Positions 24,803 to 32,266 of a DNA stretch of 32,751 nt are shown piece by piece; positions within the stretch are counted from its first letter, which is position 1, and the number at the start of each line of letters is the position of its first letter. Source of the stretch: an uncultured Blautia sp. (GTDB lineage: Bacteria; Bacillota; Clostridia; Lachnospirales; Lachnospiraceae); the NCBI GenBank assembly GCA_934371915.1, contig CAKROE010000022.1:1-32751 (forward strand), read 5' to 3'. The notes below the pieces were generated by a model. It saw only the letters and a program-made list of their open reading frames with translations. It was not told where the DNA came from and ran no database searches. The translations under genes and the position numbers were made by a program.

Positions 24803-27696
24803 AAAAACTATTCAAGAAAATTCAGTTAAAGAGAACGTCTGTACTTCTTCTTGCCTTTTTTCTGATGGCATTTGTACTGATCAGACAGTTATTTAATCTC
24901 CAGATCATTCAGGGAGAAAACTATATAGATGAGTTTCAGACAAGAACGACCAAGACCCGTGTGCTTAAGAGCACCCGTGGAAATATTTATGACAAAAATA
25001 ATAAACTGATTGCGTCAAATGTTCTGTCGTATTCTCTTACATTTGAGGACAACGGAACATATGATACAACCAGAGAAAAGAACCTCACACTGAACGGGGT
25101 TGCATATAAAGTACTGAAAATCCTTGCATCCAACGGCGATTCTCTGTCAAATTCTTTCCACATTCAGCTGGATAAAGACGGAAATTACAGTTTTGATGTA
25201 GATGAAGGATTTACTCTGAACCGATTCAGGGCGGATATTTACGGGCATGCGTTGATCGATGATCTGACGGAAGATGAGGCAAATGCAACGGCGGATGAGA
25301 TGATGAGTTATCTCACCGGAAGTAAGGGATTTTCTATTGTTCTATACGGAGATGATGCTTACACAGATGCAGAGCTGGAGCAATACGGTCTTCCAAAAGA
25401 ACTTACGAAGCAGGAAATCCTGAATATTGCAATCATGCGTTATGAACTCAGTACAAACAGTTTCCAGAAATACATGGCAGTTACGATTGCGACCAATGTC
25501 AGTGAAAGTACAGTTGCTGCTGTAATGGAAAATCAGGATGAATTACAGGGTATTGATGTGCTGGAAGATTCTGTCCGTCAGTATGTAGATGATGACAGTA
25601 TGGGGCCTCTTCTCGGTTATACCGGACGTGCATCTGCGGAAGAACTGGAAAGTCTCAAAAAACAAAATGAGGATTATTCCAATGATGCGATCATTGGTAA
25701 AGCCGGTATCGAACAGTATATGGAACTTCAGCTGCAGGGCAAAGACGGTCAGGAAACAGTTACGGTCGATAACCTTGGTAAAGTGCTTAAGATTGACAAT
25801 GATACAACTGTAGAACCTGTCGCCGGAAATGATGTCTATCTTTCCGTAGATTCTGACTGGCAGAGTGCTATTTATCAGATCCTGAAACAGCGTGTGGCAG
25901 GTATCCTTCTGAACAAGATCGAGGCAGTCAAAGAATATGATTATGAAGGTGAAAATGATGCCAGCCGGATCATCATTCCGATTTATGATGTTTACAATGC
26001 ACTGATTTCCAACAGCGTGATTGATATTGACAAATTCAGTGACGAAAAGGCTTCCGATACAGAAAAAAATCTTTATGCCAAATTTCAACAAAAGCAGCAG
26101 GAAGTTTTTGATACAATAACTAACAGGCTGACAAGTTCAAATCCGGCAGCCTACAAAGATGAAAGTAAAGAAGTACAGGAATATTTAAGTTATATCTGTG
26201 ATACGGTTCTAAGAGATACACTTGGTGTCATTGACAAAAATGCTGTAGATACTTCTGATGCGACATATCAGGCATGGGCGAATGACCAGAGTATCAGCCT
26301 GAAGGATTATCTGAACTATGCAGCGAGCCAGAACTGGATCAATATTTCAGTAATTTCCCCAAAAGGAGAATATCTGGATTCGCAGGAAATTTATCAGGCG
26401 CTGACAGATTACGTGATAGATTATCTGAAGACAGATACCGGATTTTCAAAACTTCTGTATAAATATCTGCTTATGAATGATCAGATTTCCGGGCAGCAGA
26501 TCTGTCTGGTGCTGTATGAACAGGGCGTTCTGTCAAAAGAAGACAACTGCTATGAAAATCTGGCTTCCGGTGCGATGTCACCATATGATTTTATGATCAA
26601 TAAGATTTCTGATCTTGAGATTGAACCGGCACAGCTTGCACTGACTCCGTGTTCCGCATCTGCGGTAGTTACAGATGCAAAGACCGGTAAGGTACTGGCA
26701 TGCGTTTCTTATCCGGGATATGACAACAACCGTCTCAGTAACAACATGGATACATCTTATTACACGAAACTTGCACTTGATAAGTCAAGTCCGTTCTTTA
26801 ATAAGGCAACACAACAGACAACAGCACCTGGTTCTACACTGAAGCTTCTGTCCGCGGTTACCGGTATGATGGAAGGAGTCATTGATGATGGTACTTATTT
26901 TGACTGTACCGGTGAATTTGATCTGGTAACACCATCCATCTGGTGCTGGAATAAGCAGGGCCATGGATCACTTGATATCAGAGGGGCAATCGAACAGTCC
27001 TGTAACTATTTCTTCAATATGGTCGGCTTTCTTGCAGGCAAGAATTCAGACGGAGATTTTTCTGAGAACTTAAGTCTGACGAAACTTCAGAAATATGCAT
27101 CGGAGTTTTACCTGGACAAAAAGACCGGAATCGAGATTTCTGAGGCATCACCACATGTTTCAGACAGTAAGGCGGTACCGTCTTATATTGGACAGGGTAA
27201 TCATCTGTTTACAACAACACAGCTTGCCCGTTATGCAACAGCTCTTGCTACTTCCGGAACAGTTTATGATCTGTCACTGCTTGATAAGGTAACTGATGCA
27301 CAGGGCAAAACGATTGAAGAATATGCACCATCAGTTGCAAATGAGATGAGTGATGTTCCGGGTAATGTATGGGAAGATATTCATGACGGTATGCGTCGGG
27401 TGGTAGAAACTCATGAGCAGTTTAACGGGCTGGGAGTGACATTATCCGGTAAGACAGGTACGGCAGAGCTTGATATTTATCATCCGAACCATGGTCTCTT
27501 TATCGGATATACTACATCATCCGAGTCAAATGAACCGGAATATTCTATTGCAGTCAGAATTGCGAACGGCTATACTTCCGGTAATGCATGTCTGACAGCA
27601 AATGATATATTAAAATATATTTACAATCTGGCAGATGAAGATACCATTCTGACAGGCTATGCCTCCAGTGATACCAGTAATACATCAAATGACTGA
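24787..27696 (+). CDS. mrdA: Penicillin-binding protein 2 (elongation transpeptidase) with large insertion
   Basis: The class B transpeptidase that cross-links side-wall peptidoglycan with RodA. The 969-residue protein is much longer than E. coli PBP2 (about 630). It has one N-terminal membrane segment (about 17-37), a dimerisation/pedestal part starting with STRGNIYDKNNKLIASN, and the catalytic triad motifs S683-T-L-K686 (APGSTLK), S738-C-N740 and K889-T-G891. Between LSVDSDWQSAIY (352-363) and AVVTDAKTGKVLA (626-638), where most PBP2s have about 15-20 residues, there are about 250 extra residues without a recognised domain. The start is TTG at 24787 inside mreD; no in-frame ATG precedes the membrane segment. 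Confidence 0.94.
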   Translation: MGTKIKKLFKKIQLKRTSVLLLAFFLMAFVLIRQLFNLQIIQGENYIDEFQTRTTKTRVLKSTRGNIYDKNNKLIASNVLSYSLTFEDNGTYDTTREKNLTLNGVAYKVLKILASNGDSLSNSFHIQLDKDGNYSFDVDEGFTLNRFRADIYGHALIDDLTEDEANATADEMMSYLTGSKGFSIVLYGDDAYTDAELEQYGLPKELTKQEILNIAIMRYELSTNSFQKYMAVTIATNVSESTVAAVMENQDELQGIDVLEDSVRQYVDDDSMGPLLGYTGRASAEELESLKKQNEDYSNDAIIGKAGIEQYMELQLQGKDGQETVTVDNLGKVLKIDNDTTVEPVAGNDVYLSVDSDWQSAIYQILKQRVAGILLNKIEAVKEYDYEGENDASRIIIPIYDVYNALISNSVIDIDKFSDEKASDTEKNLYAKFQQKQQEVFDTITNRLTSSNPAAYKDESKEVQEYLSYICDTVLRDTLGVIDKNAVDTSDATYQAWANDQSISLKDYLNYAASQNWINISVISPKGEYLDSQEIYQALTDYVIDYLKTDTGFSKLLYKYLLMNDQISGQQICLVLYEQGVLSKEDNCYENLASGAMSPYDFMINKISDLEIEPAQLALTPCSASAVVTDAKTGKVLACVSYPGYDNNRLSNNMDTSYYTKLALDKSSPFFNKATQQTTAPGSTLKLLSAVTGMMEGVIDDGTYFDCTGEFDLVTPSIWCWNKQGHGSLDIRGAIEQSCNYFFNMVGFLAGKNSDGDFSENLSLTKLQKYASEFYLDKKTGIEISEASPHVSDSKAVPSYIGQGNHLFTTTQLARYATALATSGTVYDLSLLDKVTDAQGKTIEEYAPSVANEMSDVPGNVWEDIHDGMRRVVETHEQFNGLGVTLSGKTGTAELDIYHPNHGLFIGYTTSSESNEPEYSIAVRIANGYTSGNACLTANDILKYIYNLADEDTILTGYASSDTSNTSND

Positions 27697-27790
27697 TGTG
27701 TCTTCCGAAAGAGATCTTTCCGGAAATGGCAGAAAAAGCTACGCAGGAGAATACCAGAAGTCTGGAACATATTTTCAGGAGGGAACAAAA

Positions 27791-28579
27791 ATGGGAGAAG
27801 TCATAGTAGTAACATCCGGCAAGGGCGGCGTCGGTAAAACGACAACAGTTGCGAATCTCGGAACAGGACTTGCCATGCTGAACAAAAAAACAGTCGTAGT
27901 AGATACCGATATCGGACTTCGCAATCTGGACGTTATTCTTGGTCTGGAAAACAGGATCGTATATAATCTGGTGGATGTGATCAACGGAAGCTGCAGGCTG
28001 AAACAGGCATTGATCAAAGATCGGCGCTATCCGGATCTGTTTTTGCTTCCGTCAGCGCAGACGAAGGACAAGTCTGCTGTTTCACCGGAGCAGATGATCA
28101 AACTGACCGATGAACTCAGGGAAGAATTTGATTATGTTCTTCTGGATTGTCCGGCAGGAATCGAGCAGGGATTTCGAAATGCAATCGCAGGAGCAGATAA
28201 GGCAATTGTAGTAACCACTCCGGAAGTGTCTGCAATTCGTGATGCAGACCGCATTATCGGACTTCTGGAGGCATCAGATCTTCGGGATATCCAGCTGATC
28301 ATAAATCGTTTAAGACCGGATATGATTACCAGAGGTGATATGATGTCTGTGGATGATGTAACAGAGATTCTTGCCGTGGATCTGATCGGAACTATTCTTG
28401 ATGATGAGCAGATCGTTGTGGCATCCAATCAGGGAGAACCGCTTTCAGGACAGAATTCCCAGGCGGAGGAAGAATATAAGAATATCTGCAGGAGACTTCT
28501 GGGGGAAGAAGTTCCGTTTGCGGAACTGAAACAGAAAAAAGGCATGTTCAGGAGATTAAGTGAAATCTTTTACAAATAG
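27791..28579 (+). CDS. minD: Septum site-determining protein MinD
   Basis: A membrane-cycling ATPase that positions the division site. The 262-residue protein has the deviant Walker A GKGGVGKTT at 10-18 (with the signature Lys11), VDTDIGLRNLDVILG, VLLDCPAGIEQGF and VTTPEVSAIRDADR. It ends in a short amphipathic membrane-targeting helix (KGMFRRLSEIFYK). The ATG at 27791 follows AGGAGG (27777-27782); the frame is open back to 27659, but this part has no family similarity. minC, which usually lies between mrdA and minD in Clostridia, is absent from the 94-base gap. Confidence 0.96.
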   Translation: MGEVIVVTSGKGGVGKTTTVANLGTGLAMLNKKTVVVDTDIGLRNLDVILGLENRIVYNLVDVINGSCRLKQALIKDRRYPDLFLLPSAQTKDKSAVSPEQMIKLTDELREEFDYVLLDCPAGIEQGFRNAIAGADKAIVVTTPEVSAIRDADRIIGLLEASDLRDIQLIINRLRPDMITRGDMMSVDDVTEILAVDLIGTILDDEQIVVASNQGEPLSGQNSQAEEEYKNICRRLLGEEVPFAELKQKKGMFRRLSEIFYK

Positions 28580-28627
28580 ACAGCTGGTTCTGTTTCCGTA
28601 AAGTTTCGTGAAAGGAGGGTGTTCCCT

Positions 28628-28894
28628 GTGAAATCTGTCAACAAGATAAAGGGCCGCTCGGCAGAATACGCAAGAAAGAGGATGACACTTCTTCTTGTGT
28701 CGGAACGGCTTGACTGCTCTCCGCAAATGATAAATATGCTGAAAAACGATTTGATCCGTACCGTAAAAAAATATATTCCGGTGGATGAGAAGGGAGTTAA
28801 TATCTGTATTACACAGGAACCTCCGGTCATTCATGCAAAGATACCGGTACGGTCTGAAAATAAAGGAATACAGGAAAATGATAAAACAATATAA
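28628..28894 (+). CDS. minE: Cell division topological specificity factor MinE
   Basis: The MinD activator that makes MinD leave the membrane. The 88-residue protein has the anti-MinD helix region (SAEYARKRMTLLLVSERL) and the dimeric beta/alpha domain (INMLKNDLIRTVKKYIPVD, then VNICITQE). The N terminus lacks the hydrophobic LLDFF membrane motif of E. coli MinE; its first residues are VKSVNKIKGR. I start at GTG 28628, 9 bases after AAAGGAGG (28611-28618); a GTG at 28619 is too close to that site. The last 17 bases overlap rodA. Confidence 0.92.
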   Translation: MKSVNKIKGRSAEYARKRMTLLLVSERLDCSPQMINMLKNDLIRTVKKYIPVDEKGVNICITQEPPVIHAKIPVRSENKGIQENDKTI

Positions 28895-30038
28895 ATTAAG
28901 ATTTTATAATTTCAGACTGGTAATATTTTTGCTTGCAATCAGTACGTTTGGTATCATTCTGGTCGGAAGCGCAAGAGAAGATCTGAAGTCAAAGCAGCTT
29001 GCCGGGGTCATTATCGGTTTGATCATTATGGTAATCCTTTCATTGATGGATTATTCATGGATTTCGAACTTTCAGTGGATTATGTATGGTGCAAATATCG
29101 TTCTGCTTCTGATCGTACGTCTGTTTGGTGATTCTGCCAACGGTGCGGCGAGATGGATCGATTTTGGTTTTATTCGATTTCAGCCGACGGAGTTGTCAAA
29201 GATTATAATCATATTGTTTTTTGCGCGATTTTTTATGGATCATGAGGAAAATCTGAACACGTTTCGGACGCTGGCAAAATCTGTAATCCTTCTGGCAATT
29301 CCATTGATTCTGATCTATGAACAGCCGGACATGAAAAATACACTGATGATGCTTGCTGTATTTTGTATTCTGATCTATATTGCAGGATTGAGCTATAAGA
29401 TTATTGGCGGAATGTTTCTGATCATTATCCCGCTTTCTATTATATTTTTATCGATTGTTGTTCAGCCGGATCAGAACCTGATCAAAGACTATCAGAGAAA
29501 GCGTATTATGGCTTTCCTTTATCCGGAGAATGAAGAATACGGTGACGACATTGAGCAGCAGAATAACTCCAAGACAGCAATTGCTTCCGGTGAACTGATA
29601 GGCAAAAAGCTCTCCGGAGATAAAGAACTGGCATCTGTAAATGACGGTAATTTCGTATCGGAGAATCAGACAGACTTTATTTTTGCTGTAGTAGGTGAGG
29701 AATATGGATTTATGGGATGCTGTGCAATCGTTCTTCTGCTGCTGGCAATTTCGGTAGAATGTATTCGGATGAGTCTCCGGGCCAAAGACCTGTCGGGGAA
29801 GATCATATGCTGTGGTATGGCGAGTATCGTGTCGCTCCAGAGCTTCCTGAATATCTGTGTGGCGACAGGAATTGCACCAAATACCGGTACACCGCTTCCT
29901 TTTGTCAGTTATGGACTTACATCTCTTGTGAGTCTTTATATTGGTATGGGACTTGTATTAAATGTAGGACTTCAGAGCAGTGCCTACAATAAAGAAATCC
30001 GCAAGAACACGATCGATAAGAAAGAGGATTATTTATGA
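28878..30038 (+). CDS. rodA: RodA/FtsW/SpoVE family peptidoglycan glycosyltransferase, RodA
   Basis: A SEDS polymerase that makes glycan strands in partnership with PBP2. The 386-residue protein has about ten membrane segments. Family motifs are GAARWIDFGFIRFQPTELSK at 90-109 and a long extracytoplasmic loop between YQRKRIMAFLYPE and NQTDFIFAVVGEEYGF. The closing signature PFVSYGLTS differs from the more common PFVSYGGSS, and QPDMKNT replaces the usual QPDLGTA. It is called RodA rather than FtsW because of the mreBCD-mrdA neighbourhood. The ATG at 28878 lies inside minE with AGGAATACAGGAAA upstream; a frame from 28785 shadows minE. Confidence 0.94.
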   Translation: MIKQYKLRFYNFRLVIFLLAISTFGIILVGSAREDLKSKQLAGVIIGLIIMVILSLMDYSWISNFQWIMYGANIVLLLIVRLFGDSANGAARWIDFGFIRFQPTELSKIIIILFFARFFMDHEENLNTFRTLAKSVILLAIPLILIYEQPDMKNTLMMLAVFCILIYIAGLSYKIIGGMFLIIIPLSIIFLSIVVQPDQNLIKDYQRKRIMAFLYPENEEYGDDIEQQNNSKTAIASGELIGKKLSGDKELASVNDGNFVSENQTDFIFAVVGEEYGFMGCCAIVLLLLAISVECIRMSLRAKDLSGKIICCGMASIVSLQSFLNICVATGIAPNTGTPLPFVSYGLTSLVSLYIGMGLVLNVGLQSSAYNKEIRKNTIDKKEDYL

Positions 30039-31171
30039 CAGAAAGACAGCAAAAAAGAAATACAGCAGGGCAGGGACAGCGGCGCAAAACAGCAAGACCG
30101 GAACAGGGGGCCGGAATGTCTCGGGGGACGGCGCGCCCGCAGGAACGCAGAGCTCCGAGAATGCGTAAAATGCGACGGAAACGTGTAAAGAACACGATCA
30201 TACTGGTACTTTTTCTGATAGTTGTTTTTGTCGGTGCATTTGGTGCATTTTATGTTCTGAGAGGAGGCAATATTTCCACTCCGGCACAGGCATATGATAT
30301 TAACAGAGAATTTCAGCATCAGAGCCTTGTGGGAACCAGTCAGAGAGCGTCAGCATTTGCGGCGGATCTCTGTGTGGTAGACGGAGATCAGGCAATGGAT
30401 TCTGTATCGCTGGAAGATGGACAGGAAGGTGTTTTGCTGGACCTGAAGGATAAATCCGTGTTATTTGCCAAAGGTGCATATGAGCGCGTATATCCGGCAA
30501 GCATCACAAAAATCATCACAGCACTCCTTGCATTTAAGAACAGCAATATGGATGATGTAGTGACCATTTCACAGGAAAATATTACATTAGAGGAAGGTTC
30601 TCAGGTGGTTGGATTTCAGGAAGGTGATCAGGTAACAATGGATCAGCTTGTACACTGCCTTCTGGTTTATTCCGGAAACGATGCTGCATCTGCGATTGCG
30701 ACACATGTAGGTGGCACGACAGAGAATTTTGTTTCTATGATGAATGCGTATGCTGCGCAGCTTGGATGTACAGGAACTCATTTTACAAATCCGCATGGAT
30801 TACAGGATGAAAACCATTATACAACACCGTATGATATTTATCTGATGCTGAAAGAAGCATTGAATTATCCGGAATTTACAGAGATCACACAGATGCCGAG
30901 CTATACAGTTACATTTACACACAGTGACGGATCAGAGGAAAGTGTGGCACTGACTGCAACGGACCATTATCTGACAGGCGAGGCAAATGTACCAAAAGGT
31001 GTTACAGTTCTTGGCGGAAAGACCGGTACGACCAACAGTGCGGGTAACTGTCTGGCTCTGCTCAGTCAGAATTCCTATGGCTCTCCATATATTTCAATTG
31101 TTATGGGGGCATCAAGCAAAGAACTTCTTTACCAGCAGATGACATCACTTCTTGAAAAAATTAATCAGTAG
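30035..31171 (+). CDS. D-alanyl-D-alanine carboxypeptidase (S11, DacF-like)
   Basis: Removes the terminal D-Ala from peptidoglycan pentapeptides. The 378-residue protein has an unusually long, very basic cytosolic N terminus (about 50 residues rich in Arg, Lys, Gln and Gly), one membrane segment at about 53-76, then the S11 domain. Its catalytic motifs are S156-I-T-K159 (PASITK), S213-G-N215 and K329-T-G331 (GGKTGTT). The fold is complete up to the last strand. No C-terminal amphipathic anchor is seen, so the N-terminal segment is the anchor. The ATG overlaps the rodA stop by 4 bases (ATGA), making it the last gene of the operon before the hairpin at 31185. Confidence 0.94.
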   Translation: MTERQQKRNTAGQGQRRKTARPEQGAGMSRGTARPQERRAPRMRKMRRKRVKNTIILVLFLIVVFVGAFGAFYVLRGGNISTPAQAYDINREFQHQSLVGTSQRASAFAADLCVVDGDQAMDSVSLEDGQEGVLLDLKDKSVLFAKGAYERVYPASITKIITALLAFKNSNMDDVVTISQENITLEEGSQVVGFQEGDQVTMDQLVHCLLVYSGNDAASAIATHVGGTTENFVSMMNAYAAQLGCTGTHFTNPHGLQDENHYTTPYDIYLMLKEALNYPEFTEITQMPSYTVTFTHSDGSEESVALTATDHYLTGEANVPKGVTVLGGKTGTTNSAGNCLALLSQNSYGSPYISIVMGASSKELLYQQMTSLLEKINQ

Positions 31172-31184
31172 ATATAATAGACAA

Positions 31185-31220
31185 AAGCCTTTGCTGTTCA
31201 ACTGTTTACAGCAAAGGCTT
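31185..31220 (+). terminator. Hairpin terminator at the end of the mre-min operon
   Basis: A perfect 13-bp stem, AAGCCTTTGCTGT (31185-31197) with ACAGCAAAGGCTT (31208-31220), has a 10-base loop. On the + strand it is followed by AAAATTT rather than a clean T run, so termination may be partial. It lies 14 bases after the carboxypeptidase stop. Confidence 0.75.
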
Positions 31221-31249
31221 AAAATTTCACAAAAAGTTACATTTATCTA

Positions 31250-31278
31250 TTGAAATTTAAGATAAAATGCACTATAAT
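31250..31278 (+). promoter_or_regulatory. Sigma-A promoter for the small P-loop gene
   Basis: TTGAAA (31250-31255, five of six) and a perfect TATAAT (31273-31278) are spaced by 17 bases in a very A/T-rich region. Transcription would begin near 31285, about 60 bases before the start codon. Confidence 0.8.
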
Positions 31279-31344
31279 ACAAACATATTAATTATCGTTT
31301 TTGTTCAAAATTAATATTATATTGTGTCTAAGGAGGAAAACAGG

Positions 31345-31764
31345 ATGGTTGAACTGATCGTAGGTAAGAAAGGTAAGGGCAAAACAAAAGTACTGTTAGA
31401 CAAAGTGAACGGCGCAATTAAAGAAGCCAATGGCAGCATTGTTTACTTAGATAAAAGTGCAAAACATATGTATGAATTAAATAATAAAGTTCGTCTGATC
31501 GATGTATCCGGATATCCGATTAAGAATGCAGACGAGTTTGTAGGATTTGTTTGTGGTATTATTTCTCAGGATCACGATCTTGAGCAGATTTATCTTGACA
31601 GTTTCCTGACAACAGCGAAACTTGAGGGACAGGATGTTACGAATGCATTAGAGCAGTTAAGTGCAGTTGGCGAGAAGTTCAACGTAAAATTTGTTGTAAG
31701 TATGTCTCTTGACAAAGAAGAAGTTCCTGCTTCCTTACAGGACAAGATTATTACAGCATTATAA
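31345..31764 (+). CDS. Small P-loop protein of unknown function (sometimes labelled PilT-like)
   Basis: A 139-residue protein with a Walker A motif GKKGKGKT at residues 7-14 and a possible Walker B in LEQIYLDSF (Asp85). It lacks the other domains of PilT or any secretion ATPase, so the twitching-motility label sometimes given to such genes is not supported. Closely similar short proteins are, from memory, widespread in Lachnospiraceae. The segment SIVYLDKSAKHMYELNN is distinctive. I start at the ATG at 31345, 8 bases after AGGAGG, rather than at GTG 31324, which precedes that site. The gene has its own promoter and terminator and is not in an operon with its neighbours. Its function is unknown. 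Confidence 0.85.
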   Translation: MVELIVGKKGKGKTKVLLDKVNGAIKEANGSIVYLDKSAKHMYELNNKVRLIDVSGYPIKNADEFVGFVCGIISQDHDLEQIYLDSFLTTAKLEGQDVTNALEQLSAVGEKFNVKFVVSMSLDKEEVPASLQDKIITAL

Positions 31765-31832
31765 ACCGTAAAAAAGAAATTCGGGATCAGTCTTTTTAAA
31801 CTATATAAGGTACATATGATGGGGTAACCAGA

Positions 31833-31865
31833 GAGGATTCTGTTGGGGGACAGGATCCTCTTTTT
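31833..31865 (+). terminator. Rho-independent terminator after the small P-loop gene
   Basis: An 11-bp stem, GAGGATTCTGT (31833-31843) with ACAGGATCCTC (31850-31860), has one G-U pair, a TGGGGG loop and then TTTTT. It lies 68 bases after the stop; the stretch between holds nothing I can name. Confidence 0.9.
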
Positions 31866-31904
31866 ATGCAATTATATCGTGCAAATTATATGGCTGATAA
31901 AGCG

Positions 31905-31933
31905 TTGACTTTTAAGAAGGCATACGTTATAAT
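31905..31933 (+). promoter_or_regulatory. Strong sigma-A promoter for the mgtE leader transcript
   Basis: TTGACT (31905-31910, five of six) and a perfect TATAAT (31928-31933) are spaced by 17 bases. Transcription would start near 31940, more than 320 bases before the mgtE start codon, which implies a long leader RNA. Confidence 0.82.
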
Positions 31934-31977
31934 GTGTACGTCAAAAAATAATTCTAAAGTAAAGGCAGGTGAACAGA

Positions 31978-32067
31978 ATGGATAATTGTGATTCTCACGG
32001 GCGAAGTAGTTACACAGGACAGAAATTAAAAGCAGTCTGTGAGTACAGTTACTACATTCTGTTTTAA
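31978..32067 (+). CDS. Possible 29-residue leader peptide in the mgtE leader
   Basis: An ATG at 31978 opens 29 codons ending in TAA at 32065-32067, with GGCAGGTG (31963-31970) as a plausible ribosome site. The peptide starts MDNCDSHGRSSY and ends EYSYYILF. The ORF spans almost exactly the closed stem-loop, its start codon lying in the left arm and its last sense codons in the right arm. It may be a regulatory upstream ORF whose translation opens the fold, or a chance frame. No family is recognised. Confidence 0.35.
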   Translation: MDNCDSHGRSSYTGQKLKAVCEYSYYILF

Positions 32068-32155
32068 TTTGGCTATTATTCTCTTTTTCATTTCCAGATA
32101 ATTTTCTGTTCTGTAAAAATCCCTGAACACAATTAAGTTCAAATCAGATATTTGA

Positions 32156-32186
32156 CATGTTTTGCAGAAAGACATGCTTTTTTTTT
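32156..32186 (+). terminator. Intrinsic terminator inside the mgtE leader
   Basis: CATGTTTT (32156-32163) pairs with AAGACATG (32169-32176), 8 bp with one G-U pair, then C and nine T residues (32178-32186). It lies about 80 bases upstream of mgtE and downstream of the promoter at 31905, so transcription must pass it to express mgtE. A further hairpin, GTTGCCAT/ATGGCAGC (32187-32210), follows directly. Confidence 0.7.
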
Positions 32187-32266
32187 GTTGCCATGTTTAT
32201 TGATGGCAGCTTCTATGGTTATGCCTTTTTGTACGATTATTATGGGAGAAAAGGAGAAAATACAGA

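Larger units (their letters stand above)
31971..32186 (+). promoter_or_regulatory. Structured mgtE leader RNA (candidate attenuator or riboswitch)
   Basis: This is the main content of the gap of about 400 bases before mgtE. A closing stem pairs AACAGAATG (31972-31980) with CATTCTGTT (32055-32063), 9 bp and perfect. Inside are a GTGA/TCAC hairpin (31988-31998) and CACA-G-GAC (32013-32020) pairing with GTCTGTG (32035-32041); GTAGT (32006-32010) can also pair with ACTAC (32051-32055). An intrinsic terminator lies at 32156-32186. The layout is that of an aptamer-like part plus an expression platform in front of a magnesium transporter gene. It does not show the conserved core of the M-box magnesium riboswitch. 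The fold is by eye only, and the ligand, if any, is unknown. Confidence 0.55.

Noticed and set aside
27659..27790. N-terminal extension of minD, or a remnant of minC
   Set aside because: The extension overlaps mrdA, lacks family similarity and lies before a good AGGAGG. I see no MinC-like segment in the 94-base gap.
31940..32266. M-box (ykoK) Mg2+ riboswitch before mgtE
   Set aside because: Only a short AGGTGA matches. The conserved GCTGC...CCC core and the later conserved blocks of the M-box are not present, so I list an unclassified leader instead.
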